Assembly (NCBI GenBank): GCA_039707655.1
Contig: CM077670.1
Coordinates: 141,464,001 to 141,528,000, forward strand
Origin: Elymus sibiricus
Taxonomy: Eukaryota > Streptophyta > Magnoliopsida > Poales > Poaceae
Reading direction: 5' to 3'
DNA length: 64,000 nucleotides
Below are positions 22,257-33,409 of this stretch, piece after piece (positions within the stretch are counted from its first letter, which is position 1; each line of letters opens with the position of its first letter). The translations under genes and the position numbers were made by a program. Under the pieces are notes generated by a model, which was given only the letters and a program-made list of their open reading frames with translations, ran no database searches and was not told the origin of the DNA.

Positions 22257-24549
22257 GGCACATATAAAACAGCTTAGTGTTTTGAATTTTATTTGTGTTC
22301 GAGCAATCCTGGAGAGGATTCTTGTGGCGCACAAGCAATTGGGGGTGTTACTGTTTCCTGATCCTATGTATGTTAATGTTATTGTTTAGTCGGGATCAAT
22401 TTATGTGACTCACTGTGCATAACTGGGAATGCATTTCGCAATGTATCTTGTAGTTATCAAAGCCTCAACAAAGGGGAAATTAACTTACTCTTTGCACACT
22501 GTTGCCTGCATTTCTTTTTCTTCAGGAAGGGCCGCTCTGGCTTAGTTTGTGGAGTGCTTGGTCAATGCTTATGTGATATTACTGAGGAAGTGAGCTCATG
22601 CTCGAAAGGTACTGCTCTTCCATGTGCTTAATTTGTGTAAATAAATGTATTTCTGCCTTATTGATATTTTAAAAATGCAGTCATGTTGGATATGAATTAG
22701 ATAATCAAGGAGTTCATATTCTAGGCTACGCTTTTTGAGTCAGAACACAGAATCAAATAGTTTGCTTCTGCTGATCAGCGTTGGATCACGCCGTGGCATA
22801 GCGTGCGCCCCCTCCTCCTCGTTGTTGTGCATACGCCTCTCCCAACCTGTATGTGCACAGGGCGTCACATCGGTGCCTCCACCTGCACGCTCAACCTTCT
22901 CCTAGCGGTGTCCGCAGATTTCTCCAACACCCATCTGGTTATATAATTCGGGAGAAAAAAAGTATAACCTACATGTATGGCTCTTAAATCCCGTGATTTT
23001 GCTACATCTATAGAAGTTAAGTTATGCTATACTTTGTGAGGTTCTCCCCCTAATATTTATCTACTTGCAATTTGATTGATATATAAATCACATTGAATTT
23101 GTAGGTTGAGAAAAGACGCATACCTAAGAAAGATTAAAGCCTGAGTTGATTCATGGTGCAGGATAGCAATTTGTATTGTAGTAGTATCTTTGCATATATT
23201 CTATCTGAAGCCGCTATTCCATCTCTGATTATTGCACTTCTTTCAATAATTTATTTCCTATTTTCCTCTCTATGATCAGACATGTCGACCAGGTATGTTG
23301 ACTTGCTAGGCATCTGTACAATATCATTTTGAGCTTTAGCATCACAAACTAAACTTCATATTTATATCATTTATTTGCAGTGCATTGTGTTACAGCCAAG
23401 AGTCTCAACAACATGACCACGAGTCTTTGCTGTCACCCTGCGGTGGCATCCAAGTAAACTTCTACGGTATGGCAACGGAAGGTGTGACCTTTAGGTGATG
23501 GAGAGGATGTCAGATTTTCTTTCTCCTTCTCACGAGCTTTTTTTCTTCAGCAACATCCATGCCAACAACCCACTTGCTCAGCTTGAGGATTACAGGTCAT
23601 TATGTTTGTTGCCCTATACAGTGCTCTGTTTTGTTCGACCAAATTCTTTTTTTTTCTGTATTTATCTTTATTTATTTATCATGGACTTGGTTATGGATAT
23701 GTGTGAGCGCATACAAATTATGATGTAGTCTAGGTTTAGGGTTGTGGAACACCTTCCCATTGGTTTTAATCTTCAATCAACTTTTAGGATCTGAATCCGG
23801 TAGACTCCATACTATGGTGTTCATTATTCTTACACAGATTGTGTGGCTGAACCAGCCATGCTAACATGGACAATTGGTCGCACTTTTTGCCCGTGTCGCT
23901 CCTGATATTGACGTATGGAGATGATGCCCGCGTTGTGTAGTATGTGATACAAAAGTTATTGCTCAGCTGAAGTGACAATGGAAATTTTGATATTGGCATT
24001 CTTATATGAGGCATCCTGTGTGTTTCTAGGGTGACGAACAAGCAAACATGGAGTTACCTATGTTGAGTCATGCAATTGGTGCTGGTGGCCGAAGATCTCT
24101 CAAGGACTACGCAAGCTTGTCTATATTGCATCAAGAGCTTCGACTTTGATTGCATTGCCAGCAGCGGATGCTTTCACAGCAAATTAAATACCAATTGTCG
24201 TTCTTTTACGAATTTCCTTGCCTTACTAACGTAATAGTTACAGAAAGCTCTTCCTTCCCCATCCGCGCTTTTCGTGCCAGTTAGAGGGCATTGGAGGAAA
24301 GGATCGGCTTGCAAGGACAACACCACAGAGATCAAATCCACCTACGTGCGGTTGTGTGCTATGAGTAGATAGCTTCACCTTGGCTTGCTCTGAGGTGCGT
24401 TTTTTGATTAGGGGTAATATTTTTATAACATTTCCAAATTTTTGCTCCAATTTGGTGTTATGATCTGAAATGTCGAAGAGTATTGCAAACTTTGTTGTCT
24501 CTCTTCGGTGCTTTGTTAAGATCCAACTGTCTCATTCATACAAATGAAC
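22257..24549 (+). other. Intron-like DNA with exon-like pieces of the broken gene
   Basis: 22526-22608 lies between a pyrimidine-rich acceptor (TTCTTCAG) and a donor (AAAG|GTACTG), and one frame is open (starts KGRSGLVCGVL). Other AG/GT-bounded pieces appear near 23280 and from 23382. The rest is AT-rich. This is what a captured or decayed multi-exon gene looks like. I cannot assemble a product. Confidence 0.4.
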
Positions 24550-24551
24550 TA

Positions 24552-24709
24552 CTCCCTCCGTTCCTAAATATAAGTCTTTCTAGAGATTTCAATATGGACT
24601 ACATACGGATGTATATAGACATAGTTTAGAGTGTAGATTCATTCATTTTCCTCCGTTTGCAGTCCATATTGGAATCTCTAGAAAGACTTATATTTAGGAA
24701 CGGAGGGAG
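24552..24709. mobile_element. Stowaway MITE, Thalos-like (158 bp)
   Basis: CTCCCTCCGTTCCTAAATAT...ATATTTAGGAACGGAGGGAG is a perfect terminal inverted repeat. TA duplications lie at 24550-24551 and 24710-24711. Internal TCTTTCTAGAGATTTCAA...TCTCTAGAAAGA also pairs. Tc1/Mariner-derived and non-autonomous. Confidence 0.92.
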
Positions 24710-25000
24710 TACAATCTGTTTTCCAAGACCATAGTTTCATTTGATTAGGGGCTCTACAATCTGTTTTCCAAGGCTGTCAACACATTAACTTTCTACGGCC
24801 TTGCAAAACAGATTGTAGTTCATTTGAATGAAGAGACATCGACTAGCACTCCAAGGTATTGAATTTTGGCCAGGTTGCAGCTTTGGCTATTTATGTATGT
24901 TGATTTCTAATTCTGATTTGGTGTTTGCATACAATTGATGTGTTCACATTTTTTCGAAGACACTAATAATGTTAATTTGTTGTCTAAACCTTTTCAATTA

Positions 25001-25081
25001 CTCCCTCTATAAACTAATATAAGATCTTTTAGATCACTAAAGTAGTGATCTAAAAGGTCTTATATTAGTTTGCAGTGGTAG
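25001..25081. mobile_element. Stowaway MITE, Athos-like (81 bp)
   Basis: CTCCCTCTATAAACTAATAT pairs with ATATTAGTTTGCAGTGGTAG. The centre GATCACTAAAGTAGTGATC is a near-perfect palindrome. TA lies on both sides (24999-25000 and 25082-25083). The right terminus has drifted from GGAGGGAG to AGTGGTAG. Confidence 0.85.
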
Positions 25082-25177
25082 TACTTGTCAACATATATTT
25101 ATTAGTTTACATAAATTTAACTTTTTTCATGAGTCCATCTACTTACAAAATTTCCTACTATCGTATTGAAAAAATAG

Positions 25178-25211
25178 ACGGGCGCAGCAACACGCGCCAT
25201 CATTGATCTAG
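25178..25211 (+). mobile_element. Helitron-like 3' terminus (second copy)
   Basis: GGCGC-AGCAACAC-GCGCC stem-loop, then ATCATTGAT and CTAG|T. It is nearly the same as 17957-17990, so both ends belong to one family. The element would end here and could include the broken gene fragment at 21465-24549 as captured cargo. Its 5' end was not found. Confidence 0.55.
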
Positions 25212-25385
25212 TAGTGTTTACACCCTAGACATGTACGACCCCCACACAGGCGTCTACCTCCTGTGTTTTGTTTTCGTTCTGCCCGTTAGGATCTTGCATA
25301 TAGGTCAGGAAGGGAGAAACGCCACGGTACTCGGCGTTTCCTCCCTAGACCATGGCGCTTTAGAAAAGGATTGGATTATGGAATA

Positions 25386-25615
25386 CTCACTCCGCCCAGA
25401 TTTATTGGATTCATCGTATTTAGTGTCAAACTTTGATCATAAAATTAACTACTCTCTCCGTTCACTTTTGTAAGTTGTTTCAGACAACTGAAATTGCGCG
25501 CTGTCTGCGATGTCTTCAACGCCTTGTAAAAGTGAACGGAGGGAGTAGTAAAATACAAATTATGTCATAAAAATTATATTGGAAACAATCTTTCGAATAC
25601 CAATCATTGAAGAGG
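25386..25615. mobile_element. MITE-like repeat interrupted by a smaller Stowaway
   Basis: CTCACTCCGCCCAGATTTATTGG at 25387 looks like a Stowaway-type start. TCAAACTTTGATCATAAAATTAAC precedes the inner MITE, and ACAAATTATGTCATAAAAATTATATT continues after it. The right terminus is not clear. Confidence 0.5.
25452..25545. mobile_element. Stowaway MITE (94 bp) nested in another repeat
   Basis: CTCTCTCCGTTCACTTTTGTAAG pairs with TTGTAAAAGTGAACGGAGGGAG. TA duplications lie at 25450-25451 and 25546-25547. Confidence 0.88.
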
Positions 25616-25655
25616 TAGTGAAGTTTGTGTGCGAGTGGCAGTACCCCCGCTTAGC

Positions 25656-27412
25656 GGTGTTAGGGCATCTCCAACGGTGACCCGTAAATTTCCTCTCGCA
25701 TCCGTCTGCGGACAGGAGGGACCAGTCCACGGATACGGATGCGGGATGCCGCCATCCAACATATTTCAAACACTTTCAACAAACCGGATGAAATTCATGC
25801 AAACACGGTCGGATTTCATACAAACATGCCGGATTTCATACAAACACGACGGATTTCATATAACTGGACGAAAACGTTTACATTTTGGACATATTTTTAA
25901 CTAAAAACAATATCGGACTAAACAATAAACTAGTCTACGGCCGGCGTCGGCGGATATCCATTCCAACGACATGGATACCCTTACTAGTCTATTGCCGGCC
26001 GTGGCGGATCTCCATTGTCATCCCCATGTCCAGCAGCCGTGAGCCCCGGAGGTATATGCTTTAGCGCAAAGGACGGTTTGCTTCCCCACTGCTCATCGGA
26101 GTGGAACCGCCGCCTGATGCTTCAGCCGGAGGGGAAGTGGGGCGCCTCCGCTTCCGTGGAGCCCAGGCGGGAGTCGACGATGGTCTCCGCTGAAGAACCG
26201 GGTAAGACACTGGCTGTGTACGCTGGCGTCGCCTTGGCGGTAGCCTTCATGGGACCCAAGCGGCAGCGGCCTCCCGTGTTCTACTTCTCCTCGATGATGG
26301 CGGCCGGCGCGGACGTGCTGGCCATCGACTCGTCGATGTCCCGCAGACGGCTTCTTTCTGTACTGCCAGGGCGCGGCTACGCACGCGTCGACGGCGGATG
26401 GCGCGGTCGCAGGCGTTGTACGACGCGGCGTCATGCACGGCAGCAACGATGCCCGTGCCGCCGTGCTCCCCCCCCCCCGGTGCCGGCCTAGAGCAACTTG
26501 CCACTCCTCCGTGAGCTGGTTTGGAGCAGCGACTTGCAGAACCACGCGCCGGCTTGGAGCGGCAACTTATTCCATCGGGCTAGGCGAGGGAGGTGGAGCA
26601 GGGGCCTGCCTCGCTTGTATCCGACAGGCTCGGCGGGCCACCCAGCCGACTTTTATGCCGGAGAACTGCTCTTTTTGCTCGTCGGATGCCATCGAAAGGG
26701 TGGAGAAAACGATGGAAGGATGAGATGGGGAGCAGTGGAGTGGTGCGATTCTTGCCCGGCGTCTAGCCTCCTTTAAATAGCGGGCGGACGGGAGGAGCTT
26801 GCCCCGTTATGTTTAATGTCGGCCCACTCGTGAACGAACGTGTGGCCCGAGTAGGTTTCTCGGCTTCCACGCAGATTTAATGAACGTGTGGCCCGAGTGG
26901 TGCGATTCTTGCCCGGCGTCTAGCCTCCTTTAAATAGCGAGCGGACGGGAGGAGCTTGCCCCGTTATGTTTAATGTCGGCCCACTCCTGAACGAACGTGT
27001 GGCCCGAGTAGATTTCTCGGCTTTCACGCAGGTTTAATGAAGGCGTCTGAAACACGGCGAGGTGTGTTCAGCCGGGCGTGCAACGAGCGCCGCCCTCGAC
27101 CGGCGCACCGGTTCAATGGCGGAGGCAGTGAGAGGTCACGTTTGCCCTGAGCCGTTTTCAATATGCAGCGACACGCTCTACAGCAGCATGAGCGACACGC
27201 TCTACAGCAGCATGAATACAGGCAGCTGGCGCCGGGCTAGAACGCGCGCGAAAGGAAGGAGGGGGGTTAGGTGGGTCAGGGCGGTCAGAAGTGGGCGTGA
27301 CAGCTATGCGGACTCCCGCAAAGTCCCTGACGTTTGTCTCCGGTTTACGGGATAAATCAAGTCCGGACCGCGCCACGAACCGATACAGGACAGCGTTGGA
27401 TGGTTGCAGCAT
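25656..27412. mobile_element. Candidate PIF/Harbinger-like non-autonomous element
   Basis: The left side starts TTAGGGCATCTCCAACGGTG, a form common to grass Harbinger-type repeats with TTA target sites. The right side, read in reverse, gives TGCAACCATCCAACG, a weak match to the left end. No clean TTA...TAA pair was found, so the right border is a guess. Open frames at 26015-26545 on both strands come from GC-rich composition and have no recognisable domain. Confidence 0.35.
26740..27053. repeat. 157-bp tandem duplication
   Basis: GTGGTGCGATTCTTGCCCGG starts at 26740 and again at 26897. Both copies contain CTCCTTTAAATAGCG (TATA-like) and GAACGAACGTGTGGCCCGAG. Differences are a few substitutions, so the duplication is fairly young. 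Confidence 0.85.
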
Positions 27413-27469
27413 GGACCATATATAGAATTTATGTGACTGAAAATCCAATCGTGTCAATCCAAGGCGCCA

Positions 27470-27912
27470 ATGCCTCGGTAGGCTCAGCGTTCAAGTAAAA
27501 TGAGCTTTGACAAAACTACAACACCTAGCGCATGCATGTACTATTGTTCAGCAGAATGGACATCGAACCAAAGGCAGAATGTTTTGGATAAACAACACTG
27601 ACAGGGAAGGCAACACGATGTCACCCATTTAAGCATCTCCATTGCTGATTGTAAAAGAAAAGGTGCTATTACATAGTAGACCATCCAGCTAAGTCCGTTC
27701 TCTCACAAACTGAGCCAAAAAAAAGCTATGTTCTCTCCAGGGTACGAGGGGGTTCTCTCAACTGCAGCCTGAAACAAGATATGAAATGACCGTGTAAGCA
27801 TAAGCTTAAAGCAAGACATTTCATAACAACATAGAAGACGATATGCTGAGATTGCAGTTATTCACATTTGTCTACCAAGGAATATGAGAGTTACCTTGAG
27901 AAATTCACAGGA
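27470..27912 (-). other. 3' untranslated region of eIF3i, with an intron
   Basis: After the stop codon the minus strand reads CTCAAG|GTAACTCTC. An intron (27894-27769, 126 bp) ends TTGTTTCAG before GCTGCAGTTGAG. The last exon then runs left towards about 27470-27640; no single clear polyadenylation signal stands out. Introns in 3' untranslated regions can trigger nonsense-mediated decay when more than 50-55 nt past the stop. Here the junction is only about 18 nt past the stop, so decay is not expected. Confidence 0.6.
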
Positions 27913-30900
27913 TTACATCTTGATGTTGAAATACTCAGGATCAAAATGGTGTAGCCTCACATATCCATCCTCACCACCACTCGAAAAGCTAAGGACATTA
28001 CATGGAAAAACACGGGTCGTTAAAACTGGAATTCATAAGACACGAGATATCAAGAACTGCAGCTCAAAGAGGGAGCTGAAAACCCATATTTATCTAAAGC
28101 ATTAGGATAAACATAAATAAGGCATCACAAAAGAAATATATAAGTATAAAAAAAATCAGGATTGGCAGCTCTCATAAATTTATTTTACAACAACACATTC
28201 AGAATAGCGTATATGACCAATGTTTATTGGGCTGAAATCACTGAGCTGCCAAACCATCTACATGACGGATTCAGCTGGTAGAATAGAACAGAATGCGCAA
28301 GAAAGCATGATCAAGCAATTGCAGGTTAGATCTGCCAAAATAAATTCTGGGAGGGACCATATAGCTCTCATATTCAACTTTTCATCAAAACAAGGTCAGC
28401 ATAGCGTATATTGCCAATGTAATTGGCTATAATCACTGAGCAACATTGTTATTACTGCTAAACATGACAAAAGAGAGATTCAACAAGATAAAAGGTGTGA
28501 AGAAAAGGCACCAAAACACAAAGGAGACAACATGTGCTCAAACAGATGGAAATGACAAGTATAATGTGATATAGGATTACTTCATGTAGCTCTCATATAA
28601 ACTTTTCATCAAAATATGATCAGTATAGCGTATATTGCCAATGTCTAATCACTGAGCTACATGTTGAGGAAAAACGTAACAGAAAAGCCAGTTATTCAAC
28701 AAGATAAAAGGTAGGAAGCCAGGGCATTGGAACAAAGGAAACAAAATATGTCACAAACAGATAATAAAGACGAGCAATGTGTGACAGATAAGCCAAAAGT
28801 CAATGCCCATGTAGAATTTAAGATACAGAGGATGACTTAAGACATATAGGATGGAAGACAATAAAATGGTGATTGAGGATTACTTCACCATGATCTTCTC
28901 TCATGGAAGATCATGGAATATGAATAGAAAACAATACCAAAATCTGCTCTCATAACATTTGATGACATCCTAAAGACTCAGAATAGCGTATATGCCATAA
29001 ATCTACATGGCTTAATCATTGAGCAGATTTTAGCATACTAAGCGAAACAGAGGCATATTGCAAACCCAACGTGAGAGGCAAAATGTAATAAATCTAATAA
29101 ATCAACATGAAATAGTAAACAGGGTTACTTTTGTTTTGCGGGGTTAGTAAACAGGATTACTTGACGCATATAATATTCAAAATCAAGCTCTGCTTTCATA
29201 ATGTTTGACAACATCCTAAAGACTCAAAATAGCGTATATCGCCATGAAAATCTACATGGCTTAATCAATCAGCAAATTAGCATACTAAGTGTGAAACAGA
29301 GGCATATTACAAACCCAAGTGAAGAGGCAAAATACAAAAATAAGAAATCAAAATACAATGTTAAGAGTATCAACTAACCTCCTCCCATCAGGATTAAATG
29401 CTAATGCATTGATTGGTCCAAAATGTCCTTTAACACCACCAATCTCTTCTTCTAAAATCTGAAATTAACAACAAAATCGTGTTACAGAAGTTGACAATAT
29501 ATCCGTATACAGAAAGTAACTTCCCATAGGAAGTCAAGAGGCATCTGTGTGTAAATATATGCAAAGGAATCTAGCTCACCTTGTGGAAAAATTTGGCCTC
29601 GAATTTACCCGCACGGCGATCTGTCATAGTAACATTCATAGCATCCTGTCCTCCTCCAATAACCACCTATATAAGAATATCAAAAAAATATGATGCTTAG
29701 AAAATACAAATACAAATACAAATACAACAAAATACACCATTATAATGTACCAATTTAGTTCCGAATCATGAATGCATGTGATGAGCATTTAACACAGATG
29801 CTGACAAATTAAGATACTCCTTCCAATCCCTTATACAAGGCCACTTAATATTTTTATGTCTAACTTTGACCATTAATTTTACCAACAAAAAGTGAGTTAT
29901 ATGACACAAAAAGTATTTCACTGGATGCACATTTCAAAGAATTTTCCGAAGATATATTTTTGATGACATATAATCCATATTTTGTTGACCAAAACTAAGT
30001 CAAAGTTTGACACGAAAAACGAAGTGGCCTTGTATAAGGGAATGGAGGGAGTCACAAATTTGAAAAGGAATCATGGTTTACACACTTTGATGAACTTGGC
30101 CTTATAATTGATGAGAGCAAGAAATCAAGCGTAAGAAATTGATGGGCAGGACAAAAAAATGTGGCACTCAGGACCAGAGGACATACACGGTAATCTTATC
30201 CAGCTTCATTAATTAATTACTCAAAGGGCTGACTGCAAAGAGCACATTCCAGACCAAATTCATAATCACTCCGTACTACATAGTTGCCCGCAGAAACATA
30301 TGCTTTTAGCTTGTAAAAAGACCATGAATTCAAGACACAACAGCATGTGCTTTGAGAGAGCTTTTATATTGAAATGCTTGCAGCAACTTAAGAACAATGG
30401 CATATATAAAAAAGGTGACAATATAGGAGCATACATGATCAAGAGTAGGAGATATATCAACAGCATTAACTGGCCGCTCTGTGACATATGTCTTTATCAG
30501 GGTCAGTGTTCTTGCATCCCATAGCTGCAACATAGCAGATATGTCAGAAAAATCCATATGTTAAAAAGATGAAAAGTATGAACAGGTTATCAGGCAATCC
30601 CAAAAGTATCACCTTAGCAGATTTATCCAAGGAACCTGTGAGGAAATGAGACCAATCTAAGGATTTTGACAGTGAACTAATTGCTTTCTGATGTCCAACC
30701 TCCTTGTCTGACTCCTTCAGCAGCTTTCCGGTCTACAGGCCCAGAGAAAATAGAACATAAATGCATAACATCATACAAAAAAATGGGAAAGCAACATTGT
30801 ACATACTTATTGAATTAAACACCTGGCATGTACAACATACATTCAATGACGAGATCACTGTTTGTAAAGCATCCCTAAAGCGTCGCTTAAGCGTCAGAGC

Positions 30901-32740
30901 GCTCTCCAGGCTTAAAGCGTCCAGCCCGCTTTAGACATGTGTCTAAGGCGTCCGCCTTGGACATTAAAGCGTCTGAAGCGCCCGCTTAGGCGTCCTGATT
31001 GGCGCTTTAGTGTAGAGAGGACGCCTTAGACTTGCCAGGCAGGGGAACAGAGATTTCTGGCGGGGAAAAAGGGCTGGGCGGGAACACAAGGGCGGGAAAA
31101 CTGGGCTCACATGTGAAACAGTTACAGGTGGGGAAAGAAAGAGAGAGAATCAAAACCAGAGCGTGCAAATCTCCAGGCTTTCAGCTGTCTCCTCTCTCCT
31201 CTGGCAGCAGCTTCCTCCTCTCTGGCCACAGCTCCTCCCCCTCCTCCTCTCTGGCTGCAGCTCCTCCCCCCTCCTCTTGCGCAACCACAATGTATGGCTC
31301 CTGCCCTCTCTTCTCCCCTTTCCCTTCCTTTGCTCTTTCTTCCATGCTCAGATCTGCACCAGCTTGTCATGCCCTTCCTGCTCTGTTATGTGTTATGCTA
31401 TGAACAGCTCCTCTGCTGTTAGGTGCTGCTGCTGCCTCTCATATAGTAGTTGGCTAGTTGCTTACTGTTTAGTGGATGGATTAGAATGGCTCCTAATGCA
31501 TATGTGCTCACTGGTTGATTAGAATCAAGGTAGGTAAGTCTCACTAAATGGTACTCTATTCTACTGCTCATCAGGTTCAGAGTCTGTCTAAAGCATCGCC
31601 TCGCTTTACGCTTTAGCGCTTAAGTAGTGAGGCGCCCCCCCAGCGCCTCGCTTTGCTTTACCGCTTTAAAAACATTGGACGAGATAGATAGTGGCATGTA
31701 AACTTTGCAGGAGATAACCTACTGGTTCCTTCATTCTTTCTAATGAAAGAAAGACAGAAAGAAAAATGCATTCTAGTGGGGGGAAATACTCTAGTAAGGT
31801 GGACTAAGTACTAAGCAGCCACCACATATGGCCAGATTTGCAGATATTAACGGTTTGCTGTGTTAATTCAAGGAGTTGTTGACAATAAGAAACTCAGGGA
31901 GTCAGACCACATGACAAGGAGATTCGGGTCGCATGTGAAATATAAAGCCCTGAGCTCAAGTAACATTTTGCATTACACCACTACATCGACAATCATGCAA
32001 CAATAGTTGCAAGTTCGTACCAAGAGCAAATTGCCACAGGTCCATAGCACCAGAGACCCTAATAGGCCAGAAATAATCTCCAGCAGGACTCAACAAGACT
32101 ACGTGCAAGCTTGGGGTGCTAACCTCGGAGTCCCAGATGCGGATGGTGGCATCCTCACCAGCGGTGATGATGGTCCGGTTGCCGGGGCCCCACACGGCCC
32201 TGTTAATCCTCCCCGTGATGCCGGAGATCACGAGCGCCGACGACTCCGTCTCTGCAAATCACCAACGCACACTTTAAAATCCACATTCACGTCACAACTA
32301 GACATCTAGAAACTTCCAGGCGGAGAGGAGTAAACCGTACGGTCTTGCAGGTCCTCGGCGATGCGCTTGACCTGCGCGGTGGGCATATTCCCCATGAAAC
32401 TGTCGGTGGTGATGACCACCAGGTGATCGCCGATGGCTAAGTCAACGGAGCGCGCGGGGGCGTCGAACCTGAAGGTGAAGAGCTCCTTCCCCGTCTTGAC
32501 GTCCCAGAGCTTGGCAGTCTGGTCGGCGCTCCCCGTGATGAGACGCGTGGAGTGGCGGGAGACATCGCAGGACCATACCGCGCCGTTGTGGCCGCGGTAG
32601 GTGCCCAGGCGGTCGCCGTTGTCGGCGTACCAGACGGTGGGGGTGTGGTCCTTAGCACAGGAGAAGAGCAGGTCGCCGTCCCGGTTGTACTTCAGGAACG
32701 TGAGCGGGCGCTCGTGCCCCTTCATGAGAATAGGCCTCAT
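27913..32740 (-). CDS. TIF3I1: Eukaryotic translation initiation factor 3 subunit I (eIF3i), intact
   Basis: eIF3i is a seven-bladed WD40 propeller in the eIF3 complex, which loads mRNA and initiator tRNA on the 40S ribosome in the cytoplasm. Coding exons on the minus strand are 32740-32341, 32251-32124, 30732-30613, 30524-30435, 29666-29580, 29458-29379 and 27988-27913. They total 981 nt, 326 aa plus stop, the usual plant length. All borders are GT-AG and phases agree. Exon 1 encodes [19 protein letters not shown] and the first WD repeats ([30 protein letters not shown]). Exon 2 gives [12 protein letters not shown], exon 4 starts [20 protein letters not shown], and exon 7 ends in GYVRLHHFD and a short tail. 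No stop or frameshift was seen. Introns 2 and 4 hold transposons and intron 6 holds internal repeats, all away from splice sites. It is the only clearly functional host gene in the window. Confidence 0.97.
28150..29290 (-). repeat. Five diverged internal repeats in eIF3i intron 6
   Basis: The motif ATAGCGTATAT(T)GCCAATG recurs near 28205, 28404, 28625, 28984 and 29230. Each copy follows a GCTCTCATA...CATC stretch and precedes AATCANTGAGC. The last two share GACATCCTAAAGACTCA and ATCTACATGGCTTAATCA. Spacing of 200-360 bp and growing divergence indicate old serial duplication of an intron segment. Confidence 0.75.
29817..30051. mobile_element. Stowaway-like MITE (235 bp) in eIF3i intron 4
   Basis: CTCCTTCCAATCCCTTATAC...GTATAAGGGAATGGAGGGAG forms the terminal inverted repeat and GGCCACTT pairs internally with GAAGTGGCC. 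TA precedes the left end; on the right it has become TC. The splice sites of the intron are more than 80 bp away. Confidence 0.85.
30848..31685. mobile_element. hAT-type non-autonomous element (822 bp) in eIF3i intron 2
   Basis: The 8-bp duplication GACGAGAT lies at 30848-30855 and 31678-31685. Ends are CACTGTTTGTAAAGC on the left and, in reverse, CAATGTTTTTAAAGC on the right. The CA.TG start and 8-bp duplication are hAT features. Subterminal parts are packed with AAGCG and GGCGC motifs. The central CT-rich part (31170-31400) has open frames on both strands but no transposase. Confidence 0.88.
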
Positions 32741-32935
32741 CTTGCCGCTGACTGCTGCTCGCCGCCGCCGCCGCCGGGAGGTGTAGGGTAGGGTTAGGGA
32801 AGTATGGGGATCTGGATCGTGCGTTGCGGCGGAGCAAAACCCTAGCTGCGCTTGGACAAGAGGCTTTGTGTGAGAAACCTACGCCGTTAGGCGGCTGTAT
32901 TAAGCACGATGGCTGGGCTGGGTTTCGGCCCAACA
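32741..32935 (-). promoter_or_regulatory. 5' untranslated region and proximal promoter of eIF3i with telo-box and site II motifs
   Basis: A telo-box-like AAACCCTAG lies at 32837-32845. Site II elements (TGGGCT at 32914-32919, GGCCCA at 32927-32932, plus further GGGCT copies) lie just beyond. This pair marks promoters of plant ribosomal-protein and translation-factor genes that follow cell growth. There is no convincing TATA box. A GCCGCC run (32763-32777) would lie in the leader. Confidence 0.65.
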
Positions 32936-33151
32936 AGAACTACGGGCTGAAACACATGCGCCCAACGTTCGCACGTGCATTTCCGCCAGCGCGATCACGA
33001 TGGGTCTTTTTTATGTACGGAAAATATAGAGCTTCATAACCCAAGTGCTTAAGAGCACATATTCCTTTTTCTCAACAAAAAAAAACACATATTCCTTTTA
33101 TAGAAAAGAATATACTTAGAAAAAGTATGGGCAGGGCTTGGGTGAAAAGGT

Positions 33152-33408
33152 TAGAATTTCGGCAATGATAAATCCCGAACGTTCGGATTTTAAGCATGGC
33201 AACCTGAATGTTTTTCATGGCAACTTTTAGTTCACGCGAGGTTGGCAAACATGGCAATTTTCTGACAAAAAAACGAACTGAGAACAAAGTTGCCATGTCT
33301 TAACAACTAAAGTTGCCACCTCGCGTCAACTAAAGTTGCCATGTAAAAACGTTCGGGGTGAAATGCTTAAAATCCGAACGTTCGGATTTTATCGGGGTCC
33401 TAGAATTT
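33152..33408. mobile_element. Foldback MITE (241 bp) with 8-bp target duplication, upstream of eIF3i
   Basis: TAGAATTT occurs at 33152-33159 and 33401-33408. Both ends carry AATCCGAACGTTCGGATTTT, itself a palindrome, in inverted orientation. The interior repeats GGCAACTTTAGTT and its complement. The 8-bp duplication suggests hAT; a ninth base does not match, so Mutator is less likely. Confidence 0.75.
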
Positions 33409-33409
33409 T

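Noticed and set aside
26015..26545. 150-codon frames on both strands as a host gene
   Set aside because: No start context, domain or splice pattern; GC-rich repeat interior.
31032..31522. Open frames inside the hAT element as transposase or host gene
   Set aside because: Low-complexity Ser/Leu/Pro-rich sequence from CT-rich DNA, open on both strands, with no transposase motif.
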